Under the pieces are notes generated by a model. The model did no database searches. It worked only from the letters and a program-made list of their open reading frames with translations, and was not told the origin of the DNA. A stretch of DNA of 64,000 bases from Undibacterium sp049340185 (GTDB lineage Bacteria; Pseudomonadota; Gammaproteobacteria; Burkholderiales; Burkholderiaceae_D), in the NCBI RefSeq assembly GCF_049340185.1, contig NZ_JBMPPC010000002.1, positions 124,001 to 188,000 on the forward strand, read 5' to 3'. Position numbers and translations under genes: made by a program. Below, one piece after another: positions 41,501 to 49,883 of this stretch (position 1 is the stretch's first letter; every line of letters begins with the position of its first letter).

Positions 41501-42615
41501 GCAACACGGCTGCCATCACCAGCGAACAAAGTGCGCGTGCCAATGCCGACAGTGCCATATCGACACGGGTAGACAGCGTCGCTGCAACGGCCAACGGCAA
41601 TACCGCTGCCATCGTCTCAGAGCAAAATGCGCGCGCCAGCGCCGATGGTTCGTTATCCACCCGTATCGATAACGTGGTGGCGACCGCCAGCGGCAATACT
41701 GCCGCCATCGTGACGGAGCAGAATGCGCGAGCCGGTGCGGACGGTGCCCTCTCCACCCGCATCGACAGCGTGGTCGCCACTGCCAACGGCAATGCGGCTG
41801 CGATCCAGTCGGAAGCGTCTGCGCGCGCCAGCGCCGACAGTGCCTTATCGTCTTCCATCACGACAGTCGCGGCGACCGCTAATAACGCCAGCGCATCGGC
41901 GCAGACTGCCACCAGCGCGGTCGCATCAACCAATGGACAGCTATCGGCGATGTCCACCATCAAGACGCAGATCGCCACCGGAGGCCGGACCTATCTGGCC
42001 TCAATCGGCGTCGGCGTCTCGAACAGCACCGGCATCGTCGAATCGCAGATCCTGCTGTCCGCTAACCGCGTCGCGATGATCGACGAGAGCAGCGGCACAC
42101 TGACCACACCCTTCGTGATCCAGGGCGGGCAGACCTTTATCAGCCAGGCGCTGATCGGCACCGCCTGGATCACAAACGCAAAGATTGCCTCGGCTGCAGT
42201 CGGGACGCTCAATATCGGCGGCAATGCTGTCACGATTCCGGCATCGATCAGCGGCAACGGCGGCGCCGGACCGTTTTCCGGGAGCGGCAGCTATGTGATG
42301 TCGCAGGTCTTTGCCGCCACGCTCAACGTCAGTTACACCGTGACGACGCCGGTGATCGTGCTGGTGACGTGGCAATCTGGTGCGCCTGGTGACGGCGGCA
42401 ACACCAGGGTGGAAATACGGGCGGACGGCAATACCGTTCTGGCTGCGTCGGACACGGCGCCGTCCAGTATTACCACTTCCCACGTGGCATCCGCCGTCGT
42501 CAATCTCGCGGCGGGCGCCCATTCCTTCACGCTGTGGTTCGCTAACGACTGGCCTGGAGGAGGCACCTGGAATCTCGGAAACTGGTCGTTGACTGTGCTG
42601 GGAGCGATGCGATGA
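38524..42615 (+). CDS. Tail tip attachment / host specificity protein, lambda gpJ-like
   Basis: The 1363-residue protein begins with a Gly-rich stretch and the gpJ motif RQIARVIDVLCEGPIVGL. It carries the baseplate-hub part (DLWDGSFKLAWSDNPAWCFYDLLTNGRYGLG) and fibronectin-III-like domains around residues 655-850. The C-terminal third consists of coiled-coil repeats (five of 32 residues), followed by a beta-rich tip domain. The central fibre binds the host receptor. The C-terminal tip is the expected specificity region. Confidence 0.92.
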   Translation: MSTAVSNIISVIDSAAELDTPAHAPIIRGAGGGGKGGGGSGATEASDSLRSRQIARVIDVLCEGPIVGLINGLQSIYLNEVPLQNADGSSQVSGGPLQNANGTFNFVDVAAQWRNGTQDQLPLDGVSDVEYETAVGVEVKNGVPIVRTLTNPNLDSLRVTVSVPALTTQDTTNGNITGSSVDITIEIQTNGGGYVNRVSDTIAGKTSSRYQRAYLIKLEGAGPWDVRVTRVTGDATTSAVNNKTYFDSYTGIIGSRLAYPNSALVGTQIDAAQFTSIPSRAYGIKGLIIRVPTNYDPVARTYGDLWDGSFKLAWSDNPAWCFYDLLTNGRYGLGDFIDPSSIDKWSLYAIARYCDKTVPDGYGGFEPRFTCNLYLQTRAEAYSVAQNFASIFRAITFWSAGTIVAMQDRPADASALYTNANVIDGVFNYSGTSIKQRHTVALVGWNDPADFYRQKIEYVQDDEGVRQLGVVQTQLTAFGCASKGQAHRLGHWLLATEKYATESVAFKAGLDGCALYPGAIIKTADLNRAGKRMGGRLGPSTASVLTLDADFVLEDGKTYSINVIGSDGSTNACAIIDPAGTTHIVNISPPLATAPQTNAIFVIAANDLAAETWRVMGVQESGNNVVDVMAIAHYDGLFDLVDRGVMFDLPQVSNIKTAPDSPGNLTAMTSPYIVAGHVAGLRLTLSWESSAGTFRVSWRTASGQQDAREVHQTSIDIDNVDLTTYYFSVVAVSTIGRESVPSVLTYVVSPKTTAPTPLTALSAAGDILQIHLTWIYASAVDTKLLEIWGGASSDQASAVKLAEIAYPTAQWTQQGLGAGITRYYWARVVDTSGNSSAWSGPASATTSTDASDILSYLAGQIGKTELGQDVLKPIEDAETLIGPVLQQIDVLLNGVGQQDQLAATQLTGLIAADNALKAARDTLTSTIGGVATQVTTEATKRITATDALASQISSVSATANGNTALILTEQTARANADSALSTLVTTVAATANSNTAAITSEQSARANADSAISTRVDSVAATANGNTAAIVSEQNARASADGSLSTRIDNVVATASGNTAAIVTEQNARAGADGALSTRIDSVVATANGNAAAIQSEASARASADSALSSSITTVAATANNASASAQTATSAVASTNGQLSAMSTIKTQIATGGRTYLASIGVGVSNSTGIVESQILLSANRVAMIDESSGTLTTPFVIQGGQTFISQALIGTAWITNAKIASAAVGTLNIGGNAVTIPASISGNGGAGPFSGSGSYVMSQVFAATLNVSYTVTTPVIVLVTWQSGAPGDGGNTRVEIRADGNTVLAASDTAPSSITTSHVASAVVNLAAGAHSFTLWFANDWPGGGTWNLGNWSLTVLGAMR
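41392..41871 (+). repeat. Five tandem 96-bp repeats in the gpJ-like gene
   Basis: Five copies of a 32-residue unit of the form ATANGNTAAIxSEQxARAxAD plus a short helix lie in register. They probably form a trimeric coiled-coil shaft. The copies differ at third positions, so they are old enough to have drifted, but slippage or recombination could change shaft length. Confidence 0.8.
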
Positions 42616-42956
42616 CGGACTTTGCCAAATACGACAACACTGGCCGGATACTGGCGACCGGCAGCATGCCTGCCGCCATGCTGGCGCTGCAGGACGGCAA
42701 CATCTATGCCGGCACAGTGGATGCAGACCGGCATTACATCGCCGACGGAGTGGCGTTACCAAGACCGGTGAATCCGGCCACGTTCGCTGGCGCCACACTA
42801 TCGAACCTGCCAGCGCCCTGCGTGATCCGGATCAATGCGTCCGAATACCCGTGTACCGACAGCACGGCGACGCTCAACCTGACGCTGGCCGGGACCTACG
42901 CGGTCACCGTGATCGCTTTTCCGTTTCTTGACGCCATTTTTACCATCACAAAATGA
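42612..42956 (+). CDS. Small tail-fibre-region protein
   Basis: The 114-residue protein begins with a TDFAKYDNTGRILATGSMP segment and a beta-rich end (ATLNLTLAGTYAVTVIAFPF). Such proteins follow gpJ in Burkholderiales phages and may decorate the fibre or help assembly. It overlaps both gpJ and the next small gene by 4 bp. Confidence 0.65.
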   Translation: MTDFAKYDNTGRILATGSMPAAMLALQDGNIYAGTVDADRHYIADGVALPRPVNPATFAGATLSNLPAPCVIRINASEYPCTDSTATLNLTLAGTYAVTVIAFPFLDAIFTITK

Positions 42957-43120
42957 TCATCTATCACACCGAGGATTACCGCGTGTTACGCGCGAAAGTA
43001 TACCCGCCGCTCGCTGATCTGGCCGATGCGCTTTACTGGCAGGCAAAGGGGGACGCATCAAAAATGGCCGCGTACCTGGCCAGATGTGACGCCGTCAAGC
43101 AGCGCTATCCGAAATCGTAA
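42953..43120 (+). CDS. Small tail-region protein (55 residues)
   Basis: The ATG overlaps the preceding stop (ATGA). The helical product (PPLADLADALYWQAKGDASKM) resembles short fibre-assembly-type proteins that follow tail tip genes. It ends at a TAA shortly before a terminator. No family can be named with confidence. Confidence 0.6.
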   Translation: MIIYHTEDYRVLRAKVYPPLADLADALYWQAKGDASKMAAYLARCDAVKQRYPKS

Positions 43121-43144
43121 CTGGAATTTGCACTTTCACTACCA

Positions 43145-43166
43145 GCCACCTTCGGGTGGCTTTTTT
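43145..43166 (+). terminator. Terminator after the gpJ-linked genes
   Basis: GCCACC pairs with GGTGGC around TTCG and is followed by six T. It closes the tail tip operon before the fibre cassette. Confidence 0.82.
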
Positions 43167-43199
43167 ACGTCCGCAACTTCATAAACAAGGAAATCCCTC

Positions 43200-43526
43200 A
43201 TGACCATTAAAGGTATCAGCGCGCGGATCGAGGACCCGAACACCGGGGCCGACTCGACATTCCATGTCATACATTTTTACTCGGTCGATGTGCGCAACCA
43301 GCTCTCCACCGCGCTGCTTGAAGGCTATGTGTCGCAGGATGCGCAGGCAGCTGGCCGCAATGCGCTGATGCACCACAACGTCCAGGTGCCAGGTATTCCC
43401 AACGCCACAGCCGCGCTCGACTGGCTGTACGCGGCGGTGGTTATGCCTGCGCCTGTGAGCGCAGATGGCGCTTCTGCGTTGCAGAACGTATTCGCCGGCG
43501 CAGTACTCGTACACGAAGCCGACTGA
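43200..43526 (+). CDS. Fibre-cassette protein, unknown function
   Basis: The 108-residue protein has an early beta part (ISARIEDPNTGADSTFHVIHFYSVD) followed by a helical region around LEGYVSQDAQAAGRNALM. AAGGAAA precedes the ATG. It lies 2 bp before the large fibre gene. The role may be fibre attachment or folding. No family recognised. Confidence 0.6.
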   Translation: MTIKGISARIEDPNTGADSTFHVIHFYSVDVRNQLSTALLEGYVSQDAQAAGRNALMHHNVQVPGIPNATAALDWLYAAVVMPAPVSADGASALQNVFAGAVLVHEAD

Positions 43527-43528
43527 TT

Positions 43529-45202
43529 ATGGCATGGTACAAGACGGGATCGGTCTCGCTGGTTAGTGGCAGCAATGCTGTTACCGGCATCGGTACCGAT
43601 TTCGTGACGCATGTGTCGTCGGGCGGCATTTTCTGCGCGCCGGACGGCCGTATCTACGAAGTTGGCAGTGTAACGAGCGCAACTGCCTTGACACTCGTCG
43701 CCAGCTATACCGGTTCGAGCATAGCGAATGCGCCTTATGCGATTGCACCGACGCAATCTTACATTGTTGACCTGGCTGCACAGGCATCCGCGCTGCTGAA
43801 CACCTTCGGTGGTTTCAGGGATGCTTACCTGGCCGGCAATCTGGTCGGAGCGGGCCTGCAACTGAAAGGCGTGCTGACCGATCCCGGCCTGCTACCCGCC
43901 TCGGGCACAACGGGCGACGCCTACCTGATCGGCAGCAGCCTTTATGTCTGGGTCGGGACGACGTGGAAATCCAGTTCGATTCAGGGCCCGAAAGGCGATG
44001 TCGGAGACGTCAATCCCGCCAGCCTGGCCGCTGCCGCATCCGCGCTGGACAGCAAGAATACCGCGACAACTGCAGCAGGCACTGCCACCGCTGCCGCCAT
44101 CTCAGCACAGACTGCTGCCAGCAACGCTGGCAGCGCACTGACGACGACGCTCGTTGCTCGCGACGCAGCATCGGCGAGCGCAACTTCTGCGACCGGATCG
44201 GCCACCGCCGCGCAGGGTAGCGCCGTTGCCGCGGCAGGATCGGCTTCGTCGCTGGCGGCGGCACTCAGTTTTTTCCGGTCCGTATTTCTCGGTCATTTCG
44301 CTGCTGATCCGGCTTTGGATGGAAACGGCAATGCGCTGGTTGCCGGCGTCGAGTATTTCAATACGACCTCCAGCAAGCTGCGCGTCTATGACGGCGTTGC
44401 CTGGGGCGACTACGACAGCACCGCGCAGGCTGCGACGCACAACGCTGTACTTAGCGCCGCCAGTGCAGCCGCATCGGCGTCGACTGCAGGCGATGCCGCG
44501 ACCACGGCAACCACCCAGGCAGGTATCGCCGTCGCGCAGGCAAGCACGGCGACAACGTCTGCGGGCACCGCAACAGCCCAGGCCGGAATTGCCACTGCCC
44601 AGGCAAATGCTGCCGCCAGCAGCGCCACCGTTGCTGCGACACAGGCATCGATTGCCACCGCGCAGGCGTCAACGGCGACTACCGCCGCCAGCACTTCCTC
44701 CACACAGGCAGGAATAGCTACTACGCAGGCAGGCGCCGCCGCTGGCAGCGCCGCGACCGCAACTACCCAGGCGGGTATCGCCACGACACAGGCGAGCACA
44801 GCGGCAACCAGTGCCGCCACTGCGTCGACCGAAGCCGGCATCGCCACTACAGCAGCGACCAGCGCAAGCACCTCCGCCGTCAATGCCGCGGCATCGACTG
44901 CCACGGCAGGAACAAGCAGGGACACCGCGGTCTCGGCGGCGGCAACGGCTACCGGAAAAGCCAGCGATGCATCCGCGTCTGCCGCGATCGCCGTACAGGC
45001 GGCGCAGCAGGCAACTGCCGGCAACCTTGTGACGTCCGTCGCTGGCAAGCAGGGCGCAGTGCAGCTTGGTGCCGCAGACATCTCCGGACTGGCTGCCGTT
45101 TCCACATCGGGCAACTATGCCGATCTGTCCAACCGGCCCAGCGTCGACCAGCTGGCGGGTTACGTTGATCCGATCGCCTACGCGCTTGTTTTTGGAAGCT
45201 GA
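43529..45202 (+). CDS. Tail fibre protein with Ala-rich coiled-coil repeats
   Basis: The 557-residue protein opens with a short conserved phage-fibre attachment domain (GSVSLVSGSNAVTGIGTDFV is typical), then a collagen-like GPKGDVGD patch near residue 155. A long Ala/Thr-rich coiled coil follows, including six in-register 21-residue repeats. The end carries KQGAVQLGAADISGL, a phage fibre tip motif. It should form trimeric side fibres or extensions for host binding. Confidence 0.82.
   Translation: MAWYKTGSVSLVSGSNAVTGIGTDFVTHVSSGGIFCAPDGRIYEVGSVTSATALTLVASYTGSSIANAPYAIAPTQSYIVDLAAQASALLNTFGGFRDAYLAGNLVGAGLQLKGVLTDPGLLPASGTTGDAYLIGSSLYVWVGTTWKSSSIQGPKGDVGDVNPASLAAAASALDSKNTATTAAGTATAAAISAQTAASNAGSALTTTLVARDAASASATSATGSATAAQGSAVAAAGSASSLAAALSFFRSVFLGHFAADPALDGNGNALVAGVEYFNTTSSKLRVYDGVAWGDYDSTAQAATHNAVLSAASAAASASTAGDAATTATTQAGIAVAQASTATTSAGTATAQAGIATAQANAAASSATVAATQASIATAQASTATTAASTSSTQAGIATTQAGAAAGSAATATTQAGIATTQASTAATSAATASTEAGIATTAATSASTSAVNAAASTATAGTSRDTAVSAAATATGKASDASASAAIAVQAAQQATAGNLVTSVAGKQGAVQLGAADISGLAAVSTSGNYADLSNRPSVDQLAGYVDPIAYALVFGS
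44510..44887 (+). repeat. Six tandem 63-bp repeats in the fibre gene
   Basis: Six units of 21 residues (three heptads each), pattern TTQAGIATTQASTAATSAATA, lie in register. Such repeats favour length variation of the shaft by recombination. Confidence 0.78.
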
Positions 45203-45230
45203 TCCATTTCACCCGACGGAAAGATCTTGA

Positions 45231-45569
45231 ATGACAACTGCATTTACACGCACGCCGATTGCAAATATCGGTGCCACCCTGACTCCGCTCTACGTGGCAC
45301 CCGCCAATACCAAGGCGGTGCTGGTCGGCTGCATCCTTACCAACAAGACGCCCGGCGCACTGCCACTGACGGTGATCATTCGGCCCGTCGCCAATGCCGG
45401 CGGGGGCGACATCAACCTGCTGCGTAATGGAAAAGTCGCGGGAGGCCAGTCAGTCGATCCCGCGCAAGGCAGGAAATGCATTCTGCTGCCCGGCGACCAG
45501 ATCATGGCGCAATCGGTGCTTGCCAACGCGTTCGATGCCAGCGTATCCGTGCTTGAGGGAGTGTCCTGA
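45231..45569 (+). CDS. Small beta-rich fibre-associated protein (paralogue 1)
   Basis: The 112-residue protein has the pattern LY-A-x-TKAVLVGC-x-TN, ending with LLPGDQIMAQS and a short strand. A second protein of the same layout is encoded at 47214-47525, so the two look like diverged duplicates. They probably decorate or adapt separate fibres. The family name is unknown to me. Confidence 0.65.
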   Translation: MTTAFTRTPIANIGATLTPLYVAPANTKAVLVGCILTNKTPGALPLTVIIRPVANAGGGDINLLRNGKVAGGQSVDPAQGRKCILLPGDQIMAQSVLANAFDASVSVLEGVS

Positions 45570-45823
45570 TGGCCGAATTCTATGCAGTCGGCAGCGGGGA
45601 CACCGCCGGCACCGATCTCGGCGACAAGAGCTTTTATGGATTCCGCCTCAACCCGCAAACCGGGCACCTGAATGTCGAAGTCATCAACGACGGCGTCTCA
45701 ATCGTGTCCATGCCCGACCCCTCGGTCATTCGCGCCGACGACTACCGCCAATTCGTGTGGACGACGGACACGCTTGGTTTTTCTTTCGACGCCAACGGCC
45801 ACCTTCTCTTAACTATTTATTGA
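45569..45823 (+). CDS. Small beta-rich fibre-associated protein
   Basis: The 84-residue protein overlaps the preceding stop by one base. Predicted strands (FYGFRLNPQTGHLNVEVIND, FVWTTDTLGFSFDANGHLLLTIY) suggest a small beta domain. It lies just before the CBM-like repeat protein. No family recognised. Confidence 0.6.
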   Translation: MAEFYAVGSGDTAGTDLGDKSFYGFRLNPQTGHLNVEVINDGVSIVSMPDPSVIRADDYRQFVWTTDTLGFSFDANGHLLLTIY

Positions 45824-45841
45824 CCATCTACTGAGGAACAC

Positions 45842-47200
45842 ATGACGCAAATCATCGATCTCGGCAAACTGCGCTTTCATTTTGCCGGCGACTGGCTGGC
45901 CACCACGATTTATGAAGCGAACGACATCGTGAAATACGGCGGCAACGTCTATTGCTACACATTCGCGCTGGCCCAGGCCGGCATCCTGCCGACCGACACC
46001 ACCCACTGGGCACTGATGGTCAAGGGTTTCAATTTTACCGGCACCTTCCTGCCAACCCAGGCTTATCACGTCGGCGAAGCAGTTGCGTATGGCGGCAAGG
46101 TGTATGTCGCGATCGCCGACAATACCGGACAGATTCCACCGAATGCCACCTACTGGTCCCAGTTCGCGGATGGCATTGAGTTCATGGGCGCGTACTCCGG
46201 CACCACGCCCTACAAGAAGAACGACATGGTGATCTATGGTGGCAGCGTCTATATCGCCAATATCGACACCACTGCCAACCTGCCCAGCAACGCCACCTAC
46301 TGGACACCCTTCGTGTCCGGCATCAACCCGCAGGGCATCTATAACGCGGCGACCGCCTACGTTAAAAACGATGTCGTCGCCTATGGTGGCAGCGTCTACA
46401 TTGCGCTTGGCAATACGATCGGCAACCTGCCCAGCAATCCGGCCTTCTGGCAGGCATTCGTTGCCGGCATGGCGCCCAAAGGCACCTATTCAGCCGTGGC
46501 GGGTTACGTCAAGGGCGACATGGTGTCCTATGGCGCGAACTGCTATATCGCCAAGGGCGACACCACAGGTAACCTGCCAACCAATGTCGCGTACTGGACG
46601 CTGCTCACACAAAGCGTAGCCAACCGCGGCGCTTACTCTGCTGCGACCCAGTATTACATGAACGACCAGGTGGTATTCGGCGGGAGCCTGTACCAGGCCA
46701 GGCAGGACACGCTGGGCAACGACCCGACCAGCGCCGCCTACTGGTCGCTGGTGGTCTCAGGCTTCCGCCTGATCGGCCCGTGGGCGACTGCCACGCAGTA
46801 TTACGTCAACGACATCGTCAGCTATGGCGGCAACACCTATGTCGCGCTGGCCTATCACGCGTCGGCCGCCTTCCAGATTGACCTCGCTGCGGCCCGTTGG
46901 CAGAAATTCAACGGCGGGATCCGCTGGCGCGGCGTGTGGGGAACAGGCGTCAGCTATCTGGCAAACGACATCGTCACCGACAACATCAGCACTTACATCG
47001 CGCTGGTCGACCATGTGGCCGGCGCGTCGATTGCGTCCGACCTCGCTGCTTCCAACCTGCAGGTGCTGGCGCTGGGCCAGAGCGTGTTGCCCGGCATGGC
47101 GGGCAAGGCTGGGCTGGTGCTCGGCAACGACGGCGTCAACCCGCTCTGGGTGCAGGGCGTCTCGAGGATGAAAACCGCTTTCTACGCATCGCAATTTTAA
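45842..47200 (+). CDS. Fibre/receptor-binding protein with eight CBM-like modules
   Basis: The 452-residue protein consists mainly of eight consecutive units of about 48-52 residues. Each unit has an aromatic start, YxxNDxVxYGGxxYxA, and a Trp near its end. This is the carbohydrate-binding module 5/12-like pattern seen in chitinases and phage fibres. The last unit is degenerate (its Trp is missing). The C-terminus (AGKAGLVLGNDGVNPLWV) resembles a fibre tip. Likely role: binding surface glycan of the host. Confidence 0.78.
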   Translation: MTQIIDLGKLRFHFAGDWLATTIYEANDIVKYGGNVYCYTFALAQAGILPTDTTHWALMVKGFNFTGTFLPTQAYHVGEAVAYGGKVYVAIADNTGQIPPNATYWSQFADGIEFMGAYSGTTPYKKNDMVIYGGSVYIANIDTTANLPSNATYWTPFVSGINPQGIYNAATAYVKNDVVAYGGSVYIALGNTIGNLPSNPAFWQAFVAGMAPKGTYSAVAGYVKGDMVSYGANCYIAKGDTTGNLPTNVAYWTLLTQSVANRGAYSAATQYYMNDQVVFGGSLYQARQDTLGNDPTSAAYWSLVVSGFRLIGPWATATQYYVNDIVSYGGNTYVALAYHASAAFQIDLAAARWQKFNGGIRWRGVWGTGVSYLANDIVTDNISTYIALVDHVAGASIASDLAASNLQVLALGQSVLPGMAGKAGLVLGNDGVNPLWVQGVSRMKTAFYASQF

Positions 47201-47213
47201 AAGGAAAAGGAAC

Positions 47214-47525
47214 ATGGCAATTTTAGGAAAACAGTCGCCGGCAGCGGCCACCGAAGCTGTCCTCTATGCGGTCAGCGTGGGAAAGAACGGCCTCGCAGCA
47301 GTCGAGGTTTGCAACAGGAACGCGGTACCGGTCAAGATTCGCTTGGCGCTGCGCAGCGTCGGTGAAAACGCGACACTCCCCGCAAGCTATATCGAATACG
47401 ACACCCCGATCCCCGGCAACGGCGTGTTCGAGCGCACTGGCATCCAGCTGACAGCCAGCGAAGCGATCACGGTGCAGTCGGATACTGCCAACACGAACTT
47501 TATCGCCCTTGGGCTGGAGGAATAA
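47214..47525 (+). CDS. Small beta-rich fibre-associated protein (paralogue 2)
   Basis: The 103-residue protein shares the layout of the one at 45231-45569: LYAVSVGKNGLAAVEVCNRN, a variable middle, and LTASEAITVQS-x-N-F. It is preceded by AAGGAAAAGGAAC. The duplication around the CBM-like gene suggests a repeated fibre cassette. Confidence 0.63.
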   Translation: MAILGKQSPAAATEAVLYAVSVGKNGLAAVEVCNRNAVPVKIRLALRSVGENATLPASYIEYDTPIPGNGVFERTGIQLTASEAITVQSDTANTNFIALGLEE

Positions 47526-47527
47526 GC

Positions 47528-48949
47528 ATGGGACGCACACTCACAGCAATGCCTGCAGCTATTGGTAATGTCATCAGTCCATCACACCAGATGTCGGCGG
47601 CATCCCTACCGCGCGCATCGTATGCGCTTATTTCCGCCAATTCCTCGAATTCGATCAATGAAACGGTGTTCCTCGATGCGGAGTTTCGCGCCATCGCGCC
47701 ATATAACGCAGGACCGGTCGGTGCCGGCCAGGCGACAGGTGGCGGCGCGTCCGCTTCCTTTGACCGCTTCCTTGCAACCTACAAGGATCATGCCCAGACT
47801 TCTGGCGCCTACAACGGCGGGCCGACGCAAACGCAGCCCAGCTCCAACGGCACCACCAGTTCGTGGGTCAATGCCACCAATAACAGCGGCGAATTCGGCA
47901 ATGACAATACCTGGGTGTCCGAACGCGGCCTGCAAGGCAACACGGTCCAGCGCGCCGGCACCAATACCGTCATGGCGCAAACAAACTTCTCGTATATCAA
48001 CAGCGATCACAGGGATCGCAATGCGGTCCTGACGCTTAACGCCGGCCAGGTGTCATTGACCAGTCGCTGGCGTCCGACGCCGCCTTCCCTGCTCGCGCTG
48101 CAAAAAAGCAAGGCGCGTACAAAATCCATCGCCGCGCAGTTCGGCGCAGGATCGCAGATTGCCAGCCAGTTCGGCTCTGCCTCCTACAACAACGTGCGCA
48201 AGGAATTCGTCACGGTCGCCTACAACACCAGCGTCGCTGGCCAGTTCGACGTGAAGATCTGGAAGAACATCAACTTCGATACGGTCGACGTGACTGCGCT
48301 GGGCGTACCGGATGTCGCGCAAACTGTCAACATGAACACCGTCAGTGGCTGGGGTTCGAATACGACCGAGTCGCAATATCGCGTGACGCCGGTGCTGGTC
48401 GACAGCGGCGACATCTACCTGATGGCATTCTTTCCGTCCGCTGCTATTCGCCTGTTCAAGATGGTACGAACCGGCGGCGACACGACCAATACCTTCACCC
48501 TGCTTGATTCCATCACCACGACCACCAGCTACGGGCTGGAGCAGGGCAGCGACTACGGCATGAAGACCATGCAGTCGCGCAACGGCCAGCTGGTCATCTG
48601 CTTCTGCCCGTATTACTACTATGGCACCGGCATCGAATCTTTCGTGGTCGACAAACGTAACAGTTCCTGGGCGCGCGGTTTCCAGTATGCACTGACAAGC
48701 GGCGGCTGCCAGGTCTTGCCGTATGGCGACGATGGCTTCGCGAACTGGTTCTCCGGTAACTACTACGCGAGCAACAATCAAGGCGCGTATATCCAGGGAT
48801 TCGTCACACCCGGCGTGACTGCCGGCGCGTCGCCGGTGTGGACCAACGCCAACCTGTATCTGCCGGTTGCCACTGCCCCGAATACGACGAACTACCCGGG
48901 CATGAGCCAGGTGTGGGAGTTCGCCCTGCAATCTGAACTGCCCTATTAA
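47528..48949 (+). CDS. Large fibre/spike-like protein, unknown fold
   Basis: The 473-residue protein is rich in Ser, Thr, Asn and aromatic residues and low in helix formers. Segments such as EFVTVAYNTSVAGQFDVKIW and IYLMAFFPSAAIRLFKMVR read as beta blades. A beta-propeller or beta-prism receptor-binding domain is plausible. A cluster of Tyr (CPYYYYGTG) stands out. It is encoded within the fibre cassette and should be virion-associated. No family recognised. Confidence 0.62.
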   Translation: MGRTLTAMPAAIGNVISPSHQMSAASLPRASYALISANSSNSINETVFLDAEFRAIAPYNAGPVGAGQATGGGASASFDRFLATYKDHAQTSGAYNGGPTQTQPSSNGTTSSWVNATNNSGEFGNDNTWVSERGLQGNTVQRAGTNTVMAQTNFSYINSDHRDRNAVLTLNAGQVSLTSRWRPTPPSLLALQKSKARTKSIAAQFGAGSQIASQFGSASYNNVRKEFVTVAYNTSVAGQFDVKIWKNINFDTVDVTALGVPDVAQTVNMNTVSGWGSNTTESQYRVTPVLVDSGDIYLMAFFPSAAIRLFKMVRTGGDTTNTFTLLDSITTTTSYGLEQGSDYGMKTMQSRNGQLVICFCPYYYYGTGIESFVVDKRNSSWARGFQYALTSGGCQVLPYGDDGFANWFSGNYYASNNQGAYIQGFVTPGVTAGASPVWTNANLYLPVATAPNTTNYPGMSQVWEFALQSELPY

Positions 48950-48969
48950 TTTACCGGAGAAGCGCAAAT

Positions 48970-49443
48970 ATGTTTATTACTTTTCATGACAAGGGCGGCG
49001 CGTCGGTTTCCGAAATCGATGGCGACTATCCGTTGCCGGATGGTAGCTCGACTCTGGCCTGCCGCTACCAGTTGACCAACGGTGTGGTGACTGACCAGTA
49101 TCCAGGTAGATCCGATGCCGATGTCATCGCCGCGCTGCACGCAACGAACGCGGCCCAGACGACCGCGCTGGAGGCGACACACAGTCCGCCTGCGACCGTC
49201 CTGACCCGTCTCGCGTTCATGGAACTGTTCACATCCGATGAACTGGATGCGATCTATACCGCGGCAAAAACGGTTGTGGCAGTCGAAGTCTATCTGGACA
49301 AGCTGAAGGTCTCGGACGTCATCGACCTGACCAATAACGCGACCGTTGCCGGCATCGGCAGGCTGCAATCGGCCGGACTGCTGACGGCGGAACGCGCGTC
49401 CGCCATTCTGGCAGGGTGCGCACCGGCTGCAGCGACGCCGTAA
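48970..49443 (+). CDS. Fibre-cassette protein, possible tail fibre assembly factor
   Basis: The 157-residue protein starts with a beta part (ITFHDKGGASVSEIDGDYPLPDG) and continues with helices (TRLAFMELFTSDELDAIYTAA). It lies last in the fibre cassette, the usual place for a fibre chaperone. It is followed directly by a terminator. The family is uncertain. Confidence 0.6.
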   Translation: MFITFHDKGGASVSEIDGDYPLPDGSSTLACRYQLTNGVVTDQYPGRSDADVIAALHATNAAQTTALEATHSPPATVLTRLAFMELFTSDELDAIYTAAKTVVAVEVYLDKLKVSDVIDLTNNATVAGIGRLQSAGLLTAERASAILAGCAPAAATP

Positions 49444-49466
49444 TTCATCAATATCAACGCCCTCTA

Positions 49467-49490
49467 AAACCACCTTCGGGTGGTTTTTTT
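49467..49490 (+). terminator. Terminator after the fibre cassette
   Basis: CCACC (with A-rich flank) pairs with GGTGG around TTCG and is followed by seven T. An in-frame ATG immediately after the T-run (49491) is therefore an unlikely start for the next gene. Confidence 0.82.
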
Positions 49491-49508
49491 ATGGGCGAAA
49501 GGAATGAC

Positions 49509-49883
49509 ATGCAAATAGATCAGGAACGCATTACCCGCGTCGAATCGAAAGTCGAGTTTCTCGAGAGTGACCACGAAAGGCTACAGGCGGCACTGCTCCG
49601 GCTGGCCGACGACATGCATCAGATGGCACTGGTCAACGCCGAGCGGGCGGAAGACCGGCGCGCCATGGAACGCGCATTCAGCCAGCTCGAACTGGACAAG
49701 GCGGAATTCGTCCGCCTCTGGGCCAGAACCGACGCGATTGTCGAAGCCCATGCCGCCGCCGAAAGAAAGCGCATGGAAGACGCACTGAAAGAAAAGAGCA
49801 AATGGATCGGCGAGCTGGTCAAGACGGCCCTTGCGATCGGCGCGGCCATGTTGCTTTACCACCTGGGAATACATCCACTATGA
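49509..49883 (+). CDS. Coiled-coil protein with C-terminal membrane anchor
   Basis: The ATG at 49509, with AAGGAA upstream, is chosen over one in the terminator tail. The 124-residue product is a long charged coiled coil (ITRVESKVEFLESDHERLQ onwards), ending in one hydrophobic helix (TALAIGAAMLLYHLGI). This is the layout of small phage lysis-cassette proteins such as antiholin-like or Rz-like factors. The exact role is unknown. Confidence 0.62.
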   Translation: MQIDQERITRVESKVEFLESDHERLQAALLRLADDMHQMALVNAERAEDRRAMERAFSQLELDKAEFVRLWARTDAIVEAHAAAERKRMEDALKEKSKWIGELVKTALAIGAAMLLYHLGIHPL

